Source: Halanaerobiaceae bacterium (GTDB lineage Bacteria; Bacillota; Halanaerobiia; Halanaerobiales; Halarsenatibacteraceae). Taken from it: a stretch of 60,645 nt of DNA. Below the pieces are notes generated by a model that saw only the letters and a list, made by a program, of their open reading frames with translations, had not been told where the DNA came from and made no database searches. Of the stretch, positions 1-8,351 are shown piece by piece. The first letter of the stretch is position 1. Each line of letters opens with the position of its first letter. Location: assembly GCA_003553225.1 (NCBI GenBank), contig PWDW01000096.1, positions 1 through 60,645 on the forward strand. Reading direction: 5' to 3'. A program made the position numbers and the translations under genes.

Positions 1-130
1 CCAATGCAGTTTCAGCTATCACCCTGAATATTTTACATTGCAGGGGATTAGCTGCAACAACCCCCAATATTCACTTATATTATGATAATAACACATACGT
101 TTGCCTTTTTCAAGCTCAATATCGATTCAT

Positions 131-160
131 CCCCGCCGATTAACATCAGCGGGGCTTTCT
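131..160 (+). terminator. Hairpin, probable terminator of a gene to the left
   Basis: CCCCGC at 131-136 pairs with GCGGGG at 149-154, and the stem continues inward as GAT/ATC around a TAAC loop after one mismatch. CTTTCT follows. This fits a rho-independent terminator of a gene ending before the window, although the T run is short. A structured leader for the ATPase at 235 is the alternative. The rest of 1-234 shows an AT-rich stretch near 76-92 that could hold a promoter, but no clear -35 box. Confidence 0.5.
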
Positions 161-234
161 CGGAGGAACTTCGGTAAGAAGGGGGCTGAAGGTAACTTTA
201 TATGAATTAAATAAATATGAGGAGAGGTATAATA

Positions 235-2973
235 ATGGAAAAAGAAAATTTTTATAGAAAGACAGTTAAAGAATTATTTTCTCTTTTTGATACTCAAAAA
301 GAGGGGCTTACTCAAAGTGAAGCTGAAGGAAGATTAAATAAATATGGGCCCAATAAACTGCAAATAAAAGAAGGAACTCCCAGATGGAAATTGTTTTTAT
401 TACAGTTTAAAGATGTGTTTATGATCATGTTATTAATTGCAGCCTCAATGTCGTTTATAATTCAAAATCATCGGGATGCTGTGGTCATGCTGTTAATCAC
501 AATCATAAATGGGATTATTGGATTTGTTCAGGAAAATAAAGCTGAACAGATTATGGCTTCCTTAAATAAAATGGTACAGTCCCCGGCAAAAGTATACAGA
601 GGAGCTGAGATAACGGAGCTGTCCCAGGAGGAACTGATACCCGGAGATATAGTTAGTCTGGAGGAAGGTGATAAGGTTCCTGCTGATATGAGAATTATTG
701 AAGCATATAATTTAAGGACCAATGATGTTTCTTTGACCGGTGAATCTATGCCCCAGGAGAAAAACAGCAATCAAATTAAAGAAGAGCGTTCCCTGGCTGA
801 CAGAGATAATATGGTTTATCTGGGTACAACTGTAGCCTCCGGATCTGCTTTAGGTTTGGTGGTTAACACCGGTATGGATACTGAAATGGGTGAAATCGCC
901 ACCATGACCCAGGAGGAAGAAAAATCTAAATCACCCCTGCAGCAGGAAATACAGGTAATTGCCAACCGGATTGCAATTTTTGCCATTATAATTGGAACCC
1001 TCCTTTTTGCAGGAAGTCTTTATCTGGGCCAGGATTTAAACTTTGCTCTGGTATATGGTTTGGGTATTGCAGTGGCGGTTGTTCCTCAGGCGCTGCCAAT
1101 GCAGATAACCGTCGCTCTCTCCCAGGGGGTAAATGAACTGGCGAAAAGAAATGCTGTCATAAAAAAGCTTTCTTCAGTTGAGACATTAGGGTCTACCAAT
1201 GTTATTAGTACGGATAAGACCGGTACCCTGACCAAAAATGAAATGACAGTACAGAAGGTGTGGTTTGATGGCAGTGAATATGATATCACGGGTCTGGGTT
1301 ACAAACCTGAGGGGGAGATTTTAAATCAAAAAGAAGAATCATTATCAAAAAAGGAAATAGATGAACTGGAAATAATGTTTGATGCGGCAACCATGGCCTC
1401 CAATGCGGAGATCCATAAACCGGATGAAAACCACTCCGGGTGGTATCCGATAGGTGATCCCACAGAGGCGGCCCTGATTACTCTATCCACAAAATTGGGC
1501 ACCCGTTCTCCCCGAGAAGATGAAGAAAATCCGGAAGTTCATGAATTTAGTTTTGATTCAGACCGTAAACGAATGAGTTCTATTAGAGAATTTGAAGAAG
1601 GCAATATATTGACCATGAAGGGAGCTCTAAGCAGTGTGCTCTCGGTTGCCAAATATATATATCGGGATGGACAAAAGGAAAAACTTACAGACCAGGACCG
1701 GGAAATGCTGAACCAAATCAATGAAGATTATTCTGAAAATGCACTGCGGGTTCTGGCTATTGCCTATCGAAAACTTGGTGATGATGAAACAGATTATGTG
1801 GTTGAGGAAATTGAGAGAGATGTTGTTGTATTAGGTTTGGTTGGTATGATAGACCCTCCAAAAGAAGGTGTAAAGGAGGCAATAGAAAAATCTCATCAGG
1901 CCCATATTGACACCTATATTATGACCGGTGACCATGCAATCACAGCCAAAGCAATAGGACGGGAAATTAGTCTTACTGTTGATGGCAGAGAAGTTCCGGT
2001 ATTTACCAGTCAGGATTTGAATGAATTATCTGATGAAGAGCTGAAAGAGATTATGGCCGAAAATGAATCTTTGATTTTTTCCCGGGTGTCTCCGGCAGAT
2101 AAGCTAAGAATTGTAAAAGTGCTTAAATCACAGGGAAAAATAGTAGCTGTCACCGGGGATGGAGTAAATGATGCTCCGGCATTAAAAAGTGCTCACATTG
2201 GAGTGGCTATGGGTCAGATGGGAACAGATGTTTCCAAAGAAGCGGCAGAATTAATTCTACTTGATGATAGTTACCCTACTCTGGTGCACGCTATTCGCAA
2301 AGGGAGAACAATTTACAATAATCTCAAAAAAACTATTCTAGCTTCACTTACCAGTAATGGTGGTGAGTTAACAATCGTTTTACTGGGTCTTTTGGCAGTT
2401 TCCTTATTTGACTGGCCAATTCCAATTTTAACCATACAGATCCTGTCCATTGACCTTTTAGCTGAGATTTTGCCCCTTACGGCTTTAACGTTTGATCCTG
2501 GTTCTGAAGAATTAATGACATCTCCACCCCGGGAACGTGATGAGCATATTGTTAATAAATTCAGTTTTATTGAAATTTTGTTTTTTGGAATTTTAATGGG
2601 GGGGCTGGGATTTCTAAATTATGGTATTTTTGTGAGGGGTATTTCAGGTAGTTTTACTGTAAACCACACTCTGTATCCCAGAGCCACAACAATTGCTTAT
2701 TTAACTATTATTTTCTGTCAGTTTGTAAATATTATGTCCAGAAGGTATAAATTCACCTCGATTTTTAACTGGAACTTTTTCAGTAATAGTAAAATGCTGT
2801 ACTCTATTTTAATTTCTTTGATTATGGTGTTAACGGTTATTTACACTCCGATAAACTCGTATTTAGGCTTTTCTGCAGTGACCCTGACTGACTGGGTGAG
2901 AGTTCTTGCTGCCGGTGCAGTGTTTTTAATAGGCCATGAACTGTTAAAGGGTTACAAAAGGTCAAAAAGATGA
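235..2973 (+). CDS. P-type cation-transporting ATPase (P2-like)
   Basis: A 912-residue P-type ATPase that would move a cation across the cytoplasmic membrane with ATP. I start it at the ATG at 235, because AGGAGAGG sits just upstream; an earlier in-frame ATG at 217 overlaps that site. Domains in order: cation ATPase N-terminal domain (about 5-75), actuator loop with TGES near 168, M4, phosphorylation site DKTGT with Asp327, nucleotide-binding domain, hinge GDGVND near 641, then M5-M10. The overall order matches SERCA-like pumps, but M4 reads PQALP instead of PEGLP and M6 reads SIDLLAEILP where SERCA has WVNLVTDGLP. The carried ion therefore cannot be taken as Ca2+. It is a single gene with no partner; the hairpin at 131-160 separates it from anything on the left. 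Confidence 0.93.
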   Translation: MEKENFYRKTVKELFSLFDTQKEGLTQSEAEGRLNKYGPNKLQIKEGTPRWKLFLLQFKDVFMIMLLIAASMSFIIQNHRDAVVMLLITIINGIIGFVQENKAEQIMASLNKMVQSPAKVYRGAEITELSQEELIPGDIVSLEEGDKVPADMRIIEAYNLRTNDVSLTGESMPQEKNSNQIKEERSLADRDNMVYLGTTVASGSALGLVVNTGMDTEMGEIATMTQEEEKSKSPLQQEIQVIANRIAIFAIIIGTLLFAGSLYLGQDLNFALVYGLGIAVAVVPQALPMQITVALSQGVNELAKRNAVIKKLSSVETLGSTNVISTDKTGTLTKNEMTVQKVWFDGSEYDITGLGYKPEGEILNQKEESLSKKEIDELEIMFDAATMASNAEIHKPDENHSGWYPIGDPTEAALITLSTKLGTRSPREDEENPEVHEFSFDSDRKRMSSIREFEEGNILTMKGALSSVLSVAKYIYRDGQKEKLTDQDREMLNQINEDYSENALRVLAIAYRKLGDDETDYVVEEIERDVVVLGLVGMIDPPKEGVKEAIEKSHQAHIDTYIMTGDHAITAKAIGREISLTVDGREVPVFTSQDLNELSDEELKEIMAENESLIFSRVSPADKLRIVKVLKSQGKIVAVTGDGVNDAPALKSAHIGVAMGQMGTDVSKEAAELILLDDSYPTLVHAIRKGRTIYNNLKKTILASLTSNGGELTIVLLGLLAVSLFDWPIPILTIQILSIDLLAEILPLTALTFDPGSEELMTSPPRERDEHIVNKFSFIEILFFGILMGGLGFLNYGIFVRGISGSFTVNHTLYPRATTIAYLTIIFCQFVNIMSRRYKFTSIFNWNFFSNSKMLYSILISLIMVLTVIYTPINSYLGFSAVTLTDWVRVLAAGAVFLIGHELLKGYKRSKR

Positions 2974-3015
2974 ATCCCTTTTTTTAAATTTAAGACATAA
3001 TTCTCAACTAAGGAT

Positions 3016-3237
3016 GTGCTGTGTTTAACAGGCTGTTTTACTATGGGAGTTAACACCGGGCTTAATGTCATGAAGGACGGGGTTGAGACTCATAATTCCT
3101 GGAACATTGGTCTGAATACAAAATTTGACCTTCTGGATAATTTGTCTTTAATTATGGGAGCCGAGCTTGCAGACTCCACAGCATATGAAGAGCCCACTTT
3201 TGGTTTTACCACTTCCTTCAGCTACAGTATATTTTAA
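3016..3237 (+). pseudogene. C-terminal fragment of an outer-membrane beta-barrel protein
   Basis: This open frame of 73 codons begins at an unconvincing GTG without a ribosome binding site, and the frame is closed by TAA at 2998-3000. The product has alternating polar/hydrophobic strands (NTGLNV, WNIGLNTKF, LSLIMGAEL, FGFTTSFSYSIF) and ends in Phe, which is how outer-membrane beta-barrels end. There is no signal peptide. I read it as the last strands of a degraded porin-like gene. If right, it supports a diderm cell envelope. An intact small protein is unlikely. Confidence 0.5.
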
Positions 3238-4029
3238 AACCTGTTTAACTATTTGGAGCTAGATCATCAAAATAGAAGACAAAAAAATAATAAATACTAA
3301 TCATAAAAATCATAAAAAGACTTCACCGCTATTATTTCATGATCAAGTGAAATTTGAGGTGAGGTCTTTTATTTGTTAATTAAAATCATTCTCTGCAGTT
3401 CTTGTTTATCAAGAAAGGATTATAATCTTCCATTAAAATATGAAAATTAATAAGAATCTATAAATATATGAGTATTTTGGAGATATTCTAGGTTTAGGGT
3501 CTTTAATTATATCTGCTGTTGGTTGTATATTTTTGTATTTATAATATTATAATATATATAAAATAAAAACTATATTTTTGAAGTGAATTTATATTATGAT
3601 TTTATATTCAATACATTTAGCTTATTATAACCTTTTGTGAGAGTTATATTATATTATTTACATATATTTTGTTTTTTACGGGCTTTGATTTAATAATATT
3701 AAAATAAACAAAAAAGATTAAAACTTATTTTTGCCGGAAGAAGTTTTAGTTTGTATGAACGAACAATGGATAGTTGATAGTCACCAAAATTAGTTTTCTA
3801 TATCTTATTATTACCTTTATCACCTGAAAATGTTTATTAAGGAGTATTTTAGATATTATATTACAGAGATGTACTTTAAATGTCTAATAATTTAGAAATT
3901 CTAAAATAGTCTTTAATATGACCGGCTGATACAGCCTGTATTGAGATCCTGTGTGGAAATCAGGAGAGGGTTTTTTGATAAGATATTTGTATCTATAAAT
4001 ATAATATATTTACGAGGAGTGTATTTAAA
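3238..4029. other. AT-rich intergenic region
   Basis: Almost 800 bases without a credible gene. It holds the two-part hairpin at 3314-3370, then very AT-rich sequence to about 3700. The last 100 bases lead into the GH2 gene, with GAGGAG at 4013-4018 as ribosome binding site. I could not place a confident promoter. Confidence 0.6.
3314..3370. repeat. Two-part hairpin, terminator-like or mobile-element remnant
   Basis: AAAAAGACTTCACC (3314-3327) faces GGTGAGGTCTTTT (3358-3370). Inside the loop a second stem, ATTTCA (3334-3339) with TGAAAT (3348-3353), folds on its own. On the plus strand it ends in a T run and could stop transcription from the left. The long internal part is unusual for a terminator. 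Hairpins at 22722-22791 and 30892-30947 have a similar outline. Confidence 0.55.
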
Positions 4030-5781
4030 ATGAATAAAAAAGAAATACCCCGTCCGGAATATCCCCGGCCTGACCAGAAAAGGGAAAGATGGAAAAATTT
4101 GAATGGAAAATGGGATTTTGAAATAGATCAGGGAAAAAGTGGCCGCAGCAGAGGGCTGCCCGGGGCCGATGATCTAAATCAAGAAATAGTTGTTCCTTTT
4201 TGTCCGGAAAGTGAGCTGTCAGGTATAAACAATAAAGATTTTATGGATGCTGTCTGGTATAAAAGAGAAATTGAGATTCCTGAAGAATGGACAGCAGATA
4301 GAATTATTTTACATTTTGGAGCGGTGGACTATGATACAGAAGTCTGGGTTAACGGCAGTTCAGTGGGTACCCATCAGGGGGGTTATACACCCTTTAGTTT
4401 TGATATAACTGATTATCTTCAGGATGATAAAAACACAATAACGGTCTGTGCCGAAGATGATACCCGTTCTGGAAGACAGCCTTCCGGTAAACAGTCCCCG
4501 AAATACCATTCCCACCGCTGTTATTATACCAGAACAACCGGTATCTGGCAGACTGTCTGGCTGGAACCGGTATCCAAAAATTACATAAAAAATTATAGAG
4601 TTATTCCTGATGCAGCCAATGGCAGTCTTCAGCTGGAGGTTACATGTGAGGGAGAAATTCCAAAAAAAGCAGACTATCAGCTGGTGGTAAAAGCTCTTTA
4701 TGAAGGGAAGATTTGTGCTCATAAGACTGTCAGTTTGGAAAAGTCAACTGTCAATATGGGTCTGGATTTAGATGAGGTATATCTCTGGGAACCCGGAGAT
4801 CCAGATCTTTATGACCTGGAAATAAGCCTGCTTAAAGAAACAGAACAGGAAGATAAAATAGATGGTTATTTTGGGTTGCGTGATGTTGAGCTTACCGATA
4901 ATGAAATTCTCATTAATGGTGAACCGGTATTTCAGCGGCTGGTTCTGGATCAGGGTTATTATCCGGATGGTATATATACTGCTCCTTCAGATGAAGAATT
5001 AAAAAAAGATATAGAACGGTCCCAGGCTATGGGCTTTAATGGGGCCCGCCTGCATGAGAAAATCTTTGAGCCCAGATTTTTATACTGGGCCGATAAACTG
5101 GGGTATATGGTCTGGGGTGAGCATGGAAACTGGGGCCTGGATATAACCTCTGCTGAAGGTTTGAAAAACTTCCTGCCGGAGTGGATCGAAGCGGTGGAAC
5201 GCGATTTTAATCATCCTTCAATTGTGGGCTGGTGTCCTTTTAATGAAACCTGGGATTATGAAGGCTGTCCTCAGGATGATGAAGTACTGCGTATTGTATA
5301 CAGGACCACAAAAAAAATTGACCGGACCCGGCCGGTTATCGATACCAGTGGTAATTATCATGTAGAGACAGATATATTTGATATTCATGATTATGAGCAG
5401 GATCCCCAACAATTTGAGGCCAAATTTGCACCGATGAAATCAGGAGAACCGGAAGATTACTATGTAACTTACGAGAACCGTCAGGATTATAATGGAAAGC
5501 CTTATTTTGTAAGTGAATATGGTGGAATATGGTGGAATCCGGAAAACAAAGACGGCTGGGGTTATGGCAATCGACCGGAGAGTGAAGAAGAATTTCTGGC
5601 AAGATACCGGAAATTAACTGAGACCCTTCTGGAAAATCCATATATCTGTGCCTTCTGTTATACTCAGCTTTATGATATTGAACAGGAGACAAATGGTCTG
5701 TATACCTATGACCGGAAGGCGAAATTTTCTCCGGAGGTAATCAATGAAATTAACAGTCAGGCTGCTGAAATTGAGAGATGA
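4030..5781 (+). CDS. Glycoside hydrolase family 2 (beta-galactosidase/glucuronidase-like)
   Basis: A 583-residue retaining glycosidase of family GH2. An N-terminal sugar-binding jelly roll (about 20-180) is followed by an Ig-like domain (about 185-280) and a TIM barrel (about 285-575). The acid/base is Glu406 in PFNETW and the nucleophile Glu496 in VSEYGG. There is no signal peptide, so it should act in the cytoplasm on imported oligosaccharides. It is much shorter than LacZ and fits the 580-600-residue GH2 group. Substrate is not readable from sequence: beta-galactoside, beta-glucuronide and arabinopyranoside are all possible. The neighbours (GH51, GH43) favour a side-chain sugar of arabinan, arabinogalactan or xylan. 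It starts at ATG 4030 after GAGGAG. Confidence 0.9.
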   Translation: MNKKEIPRPEYPRPDQKRERWKNLNGKWDFEIDQGKSGRSRGLPGADDLNQEIVVPFCPESELSGINNKDFMDAVWYKREIEIPEEWTADRIILHFGAVDYDTEVWVNGSSVGTHQGGYTPFSFDITDYLQDDKNTITVCAEDDTRSGRQPSGKQSPKYHSHRCYYTRTTGIWQTVWLEPVSKNYIKNYRVIPDAANGSLQLEVTCEGEIPKKADYQLVVKALYEGKICAHKTVSLEKSTVNMGLDLDEVYLWEPGDPDLYDLEISLLKETEQEDKIDGYFGLRDVELTDNEILINGEPVFQRLVLDQGYYPDGIYTAPSDEELKKDIERSQAMGFNGARLHEKIFEPRFLYWADKLGYMVWGEHGNWGLDITSAEGLKNFLPEWIEAVERDFNHPSIVGWCPFNETWDYEGCPQDDEVLRIVYRTTKKIDRTRPVIDTSGNYHVETDIFDIHDYEQDPQQFEAKFAPMKSGEPEDYYVTYENRQDYNGKPYFVSEYGGIWWNPENKDGWGYGNRPESEEEFLARYRKLTETLLENPYICAFCYTQLYDIEQETNGLYTYDRKAKFSPEVINEINSQAAEIER

Positions 5782-5898
5782 AAATAAACCAAACACAGGG
5801 AAACTTCTTTTATCCCTATATAAGTTTTAAATAAATACTTATTTCAATATAGTTCCAGGCTAAAAAATAGAACAAAAATCAAAATTGAAGGAGGTGAT

Positions 5899-5916
5899 AT
5901 GAATAAATTGAAATGA
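5899..5916 (+). other. Five-codon mini-ORF behind a near-perfect Shine-Dalgarno
   Basis: AAGGAGGTGAT directly precedes an ATG (5899) that runs for five sense codons to TGA. The real site of the binding-protein gene, AAAGGAGGA, comes 40 bases later. It could be a translated leader, or a relic of an older gene start. No function can be assigned. Confidence 0.25.
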
Positions 5917-5970
5917 TTAAACTTCAAATTTATTTGGGTTGGCTATTTTAAAAAAAGGAGGAATTCACAC

Positions 5971-8007
5971 ATGGATTTCAAAAGGAATATCAGTTTTTTA
6001 ATTATCTTAATGATAATGCTGGTTTTAACTGCAAACATTTCTGAAGCCAGAGCTCCAGAATTTATGGGTGGAGAAGCAGAAAGGGTACTTAGTCTGGATC
6101 ATGTACGAATTATTCCTTTCTCAGAATCGGGCATAACAGAATTTAACGAATCTCCCATGCTGCAGGAAAGAGTTGAGGAAGGAGAACTGCCTCCTATCGC
6201 TGAAAGACTTCCGGATAATCCTATGGTTGTGGAACCGGAAGAAGAAATAGGTAAATATGGTGGTACAATAACCTTTACCCAGTTTGGACCCGAAGGTCTG
6301 GGGGTAAATGGTCACGTACTGACAGAACCACCTCTTTTATTTAACAGGGATTTGAATAATATTGAAACAATACCTAATTTTGCTAAGGATTGGGAGTTTT
6401 CCAATGATGGTCATACCTTTACTCTCTGGTTGAGAGAAGGAGTCAGATGGTCGGATGGTGAAGAACTGACTACAGATGACATTATGTTCTGGTATGAGGA
6501 TATCCTGCTAAATGAAGAACTGACCGCAGTGGTACCCTCAGCTTATCGCCCGCGAGGGGAAGTAATGGAAGTTAAGGCTCTGGATGATTATACTGTTGAG
6601 TTTAATTTTGCTGCTCCTTACTATATGTTTCATTATCAGATGAATAGTTATACCTATAATGGACTTGAGTTTTTCGTTCCTGCTCATTATTTGAAGCAAT
6701 TTCATATTGACTATAATGAGGATGCTCAAGAGCTGGCTCAGGAGGAAGGTTTTGATGACTGGGTTCAGTATTTTGAAAATAGAAATTCCTGGGATTTTTG
6801 GAATCCGGTGCCTGTAGGACGACCTGTTCTAACAGCCTGGATGCCGGTTCAGGTTACACCAACCGGCCGGATATATGAACGAAATCCCTATTACTTTAAA
6901 GTTGATTCCGAAGGAAATCAGCCGCCCTATATTGATGAACAGAGAACCATTTATACTCCGGATGCAGAAACCCGACTTATGAATGTACTGGCCGGTGAGA
7001 TTGATTATATAAGTTCATTTCTCAGTTTTGCTGATTACCCCACCATTGTAGCCAATGAAGATGATGGTGGATATGATGCCTGGATCGGGGAATCACTCTG
7101 GGCCAGTAGAGTTACAGCCCGAATTCAGCAGCAGCCTGTTGATGAAGAAGACATGTGGGATATACTGGGAGATGAGAGGTTCAGAAAAGCATTATCTGTT
7201 GCTCTTGATAGAGAAGAAATAAAAGAGCTTGTCTTTATGGGCCAGGGTCAGGCAAGACAGATTGCCTATCATCCGGGGACAGTTGATGTCTTCAAACAGG
7301 AATGGGCTGAAGCATATGCAGAGTATGATCCGGATAGGGCAAGAGAATTTCTGGATGATATGGGTGTTGTTGACCAAAATGGAGATGGATGGCGCCAGAA
7401 ACCCGATGGTGAGAATTTATTAATCAGACTGCTTGCCAATTCCAGCCGGGGAATTTCAGTTACTTCGGCAGAGATGATGAAAGGGTTCTGGGAAGATGTA
7501 GGTATTCAGGTTACCATGGATACTGTGGAGGAGGGTCTTTTCTGGTCCAGATTAATGGAAGGAGAAACCCATGTGGCTGTAGCTCCTATGGCCGGTGACC
7601 TGCCACCAATTGGCCCTTATTCTCCCGGTGAACCCTATTATTACTCTTATGCCAACTGGCTGATTGATTATGATTACTTTGAAGAGGAGCTTATGGTGGA
7701 TGAAATTCCGGAAGCCAGAGCTGATATAGCTATCGAGCCTCCTCAGCATATTAAAGATTGGTACAGATGGGCACATATGATTCATCATGTTCCACCTGAA
7801 GAAAGAAACGAGCTGCTGACAAAAATTGGTGATAAACTGGCCTCCGAGCTACCCTCTGATATTGGAATTGTCGGTATGGCCGGTCATGTTGGGGTCTCCA
7901 ATAAGAATTTAAGGAATGTAAGAAGGGTAGGGGACAACCCTTCAATTGCAGCTACCAGAAACGCCTATCTGGAACAGTCCTACTTTGAGAATCCTGAAGA
8001 TAATTAA
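5971..8007 (+). CDS. Extracellular solute-binding protein, family 5 (Opp/Dpp type)
   Basis: A 678-residue binding protein for an ABC importer. Residues 1-28 form a signal peptide with a long hydrophobic core ending SEARA. The family 5 hallmark (WSDGEELTTDD, about 158-168) and the two-lobe layout are clear. The mature start is acidic and contains the EEGELPPIAERLPDNP motif, also found in the binding protein at 14349. In Thermotoga, family 5 proteins of this kind bind oligosaccharides, and GH2, GH51 and GH43 genes flank this one, so a plant-cell-wall oligosaccharide is more likely than a peptide. No permease or ATPase follows; a strong terminator does. It may share the permeases at 16765-21041. 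RBS AAAGGAGGA precedes ATG 5971. Confidence 0.9.
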   Translation: MDFKRNISFLIILMIMLVLTANISEARAPEFMGGEAERVLSLDHVRIIPFSESGITEFNESPMLQERVEEGELPPIAERLPDNPMVVEPEEEIGKYGGTITFTQFGPEGLGVNGHVLTEPPLLFNRDLNNIETIPNFAKDWEFSNDGHTFTLWLREGVRWSDGEELTTDDIMFWYEDILLNEELTAVVPSAYRPRGEVMEVKALDDYTVEFNFAAPYYMFHYQMNSYTYNGLEFFVPAHYLKQFHIDYNEDAQELAQEEGFDDWVQYFENRNSWDFWNPVPVGRPVLTAWMPVQVTPTGRIYERNPYYFKVDSEGNQPPYIDEQRTIYTPDAETRLMNVLAGEIDYISSFLSFADYPTIVANEDDGGYDAWIGESLWASRVTARIQQQPVDEEDMWDILGDERFRKALSVALDREEIKELVFMGQGQARQIAYHPGTVDVFKQEWAEAYAEYDPDRAREFLDDMGVVDQNGDGWRQKPDGENLLIRLLANSSRGISVTSAEMMKGFWEDVGIQVTMDTVEEGLFWSRLMEGETHVAVAPMAGDLPPIGPYSPGEPYYYSYANWLIDYDYFEEELMVDEIPEARADIAIEPPQHIKDWYRWAHMIHHVPPEERNELLTKIGDKLASELPSDIGIVGMAGHVGVSNKNLRNVRRVGDNPSIAATRNAYLEQSYFENPEDN

Positions 8008-8351
8008 ACAATCAAGAGATTACATTTAGTTATATGTAATCAGCAGTATCTTAATGGAACCATCGGGAAGCATAATTTAGTATGATTTACTAAAAGCAGG
8101 ATTAACTGCCGGGGGTGACTTTTTAAATGTCTGCTCCCGGCAGTTTCATTTATAAGTGAATATAATTGATATAATTACTTAGTGGGGATCATTCACAAGA
8201 AATAGAAATTGATAATTTACAGTTAATCCTGATAAATGTGATTTAAGGATTGCCTGTTAAAATTTAAAATATATAAAAGTATGTATTGCCTAATGGATCA
8301 ATATCAATGGAGATTTTTAAACAAATATTATTATAATAAGGACTGATTTTA
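8008..8351. other. Intergenic region with terminator
   Basis: It holds the terminator at 8104-8150 and then about 200 AT-rich bases before the GH51 gene. A promoter for the GH51 operon should lie here; I see only weak candidates. Confidence 0.6.
8104..8150 (+). terminator. Rho-independent terminator after the binding-protein gene
   Basis: AACTGCCGGG (8104-8113) pairs perfectly with CCCGGCAGTT (8136-8145), with GAC/GTC pairing further in. TTCATTT follows. It separates the binding-protein transcript from the GH51 operon. Confidence 0.85.

Noticed and set aside
131-234. Metal-sensing riboswitch upstream of the P-type ATPase
   Set aside because: I could not match the conserved cores of yybP-ykoY, M-box or NiCo riboswitches as I recall them. 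The GC hairpin with CTTTCT is more simply a terminator.
4360-4722. Minus-strand open frames inside the GH2, binding-protein and other genes
   Set aside because: They are antisense to genes with intact catalytic motifs, have no ribosome binding sites and encode no recognisable domains.
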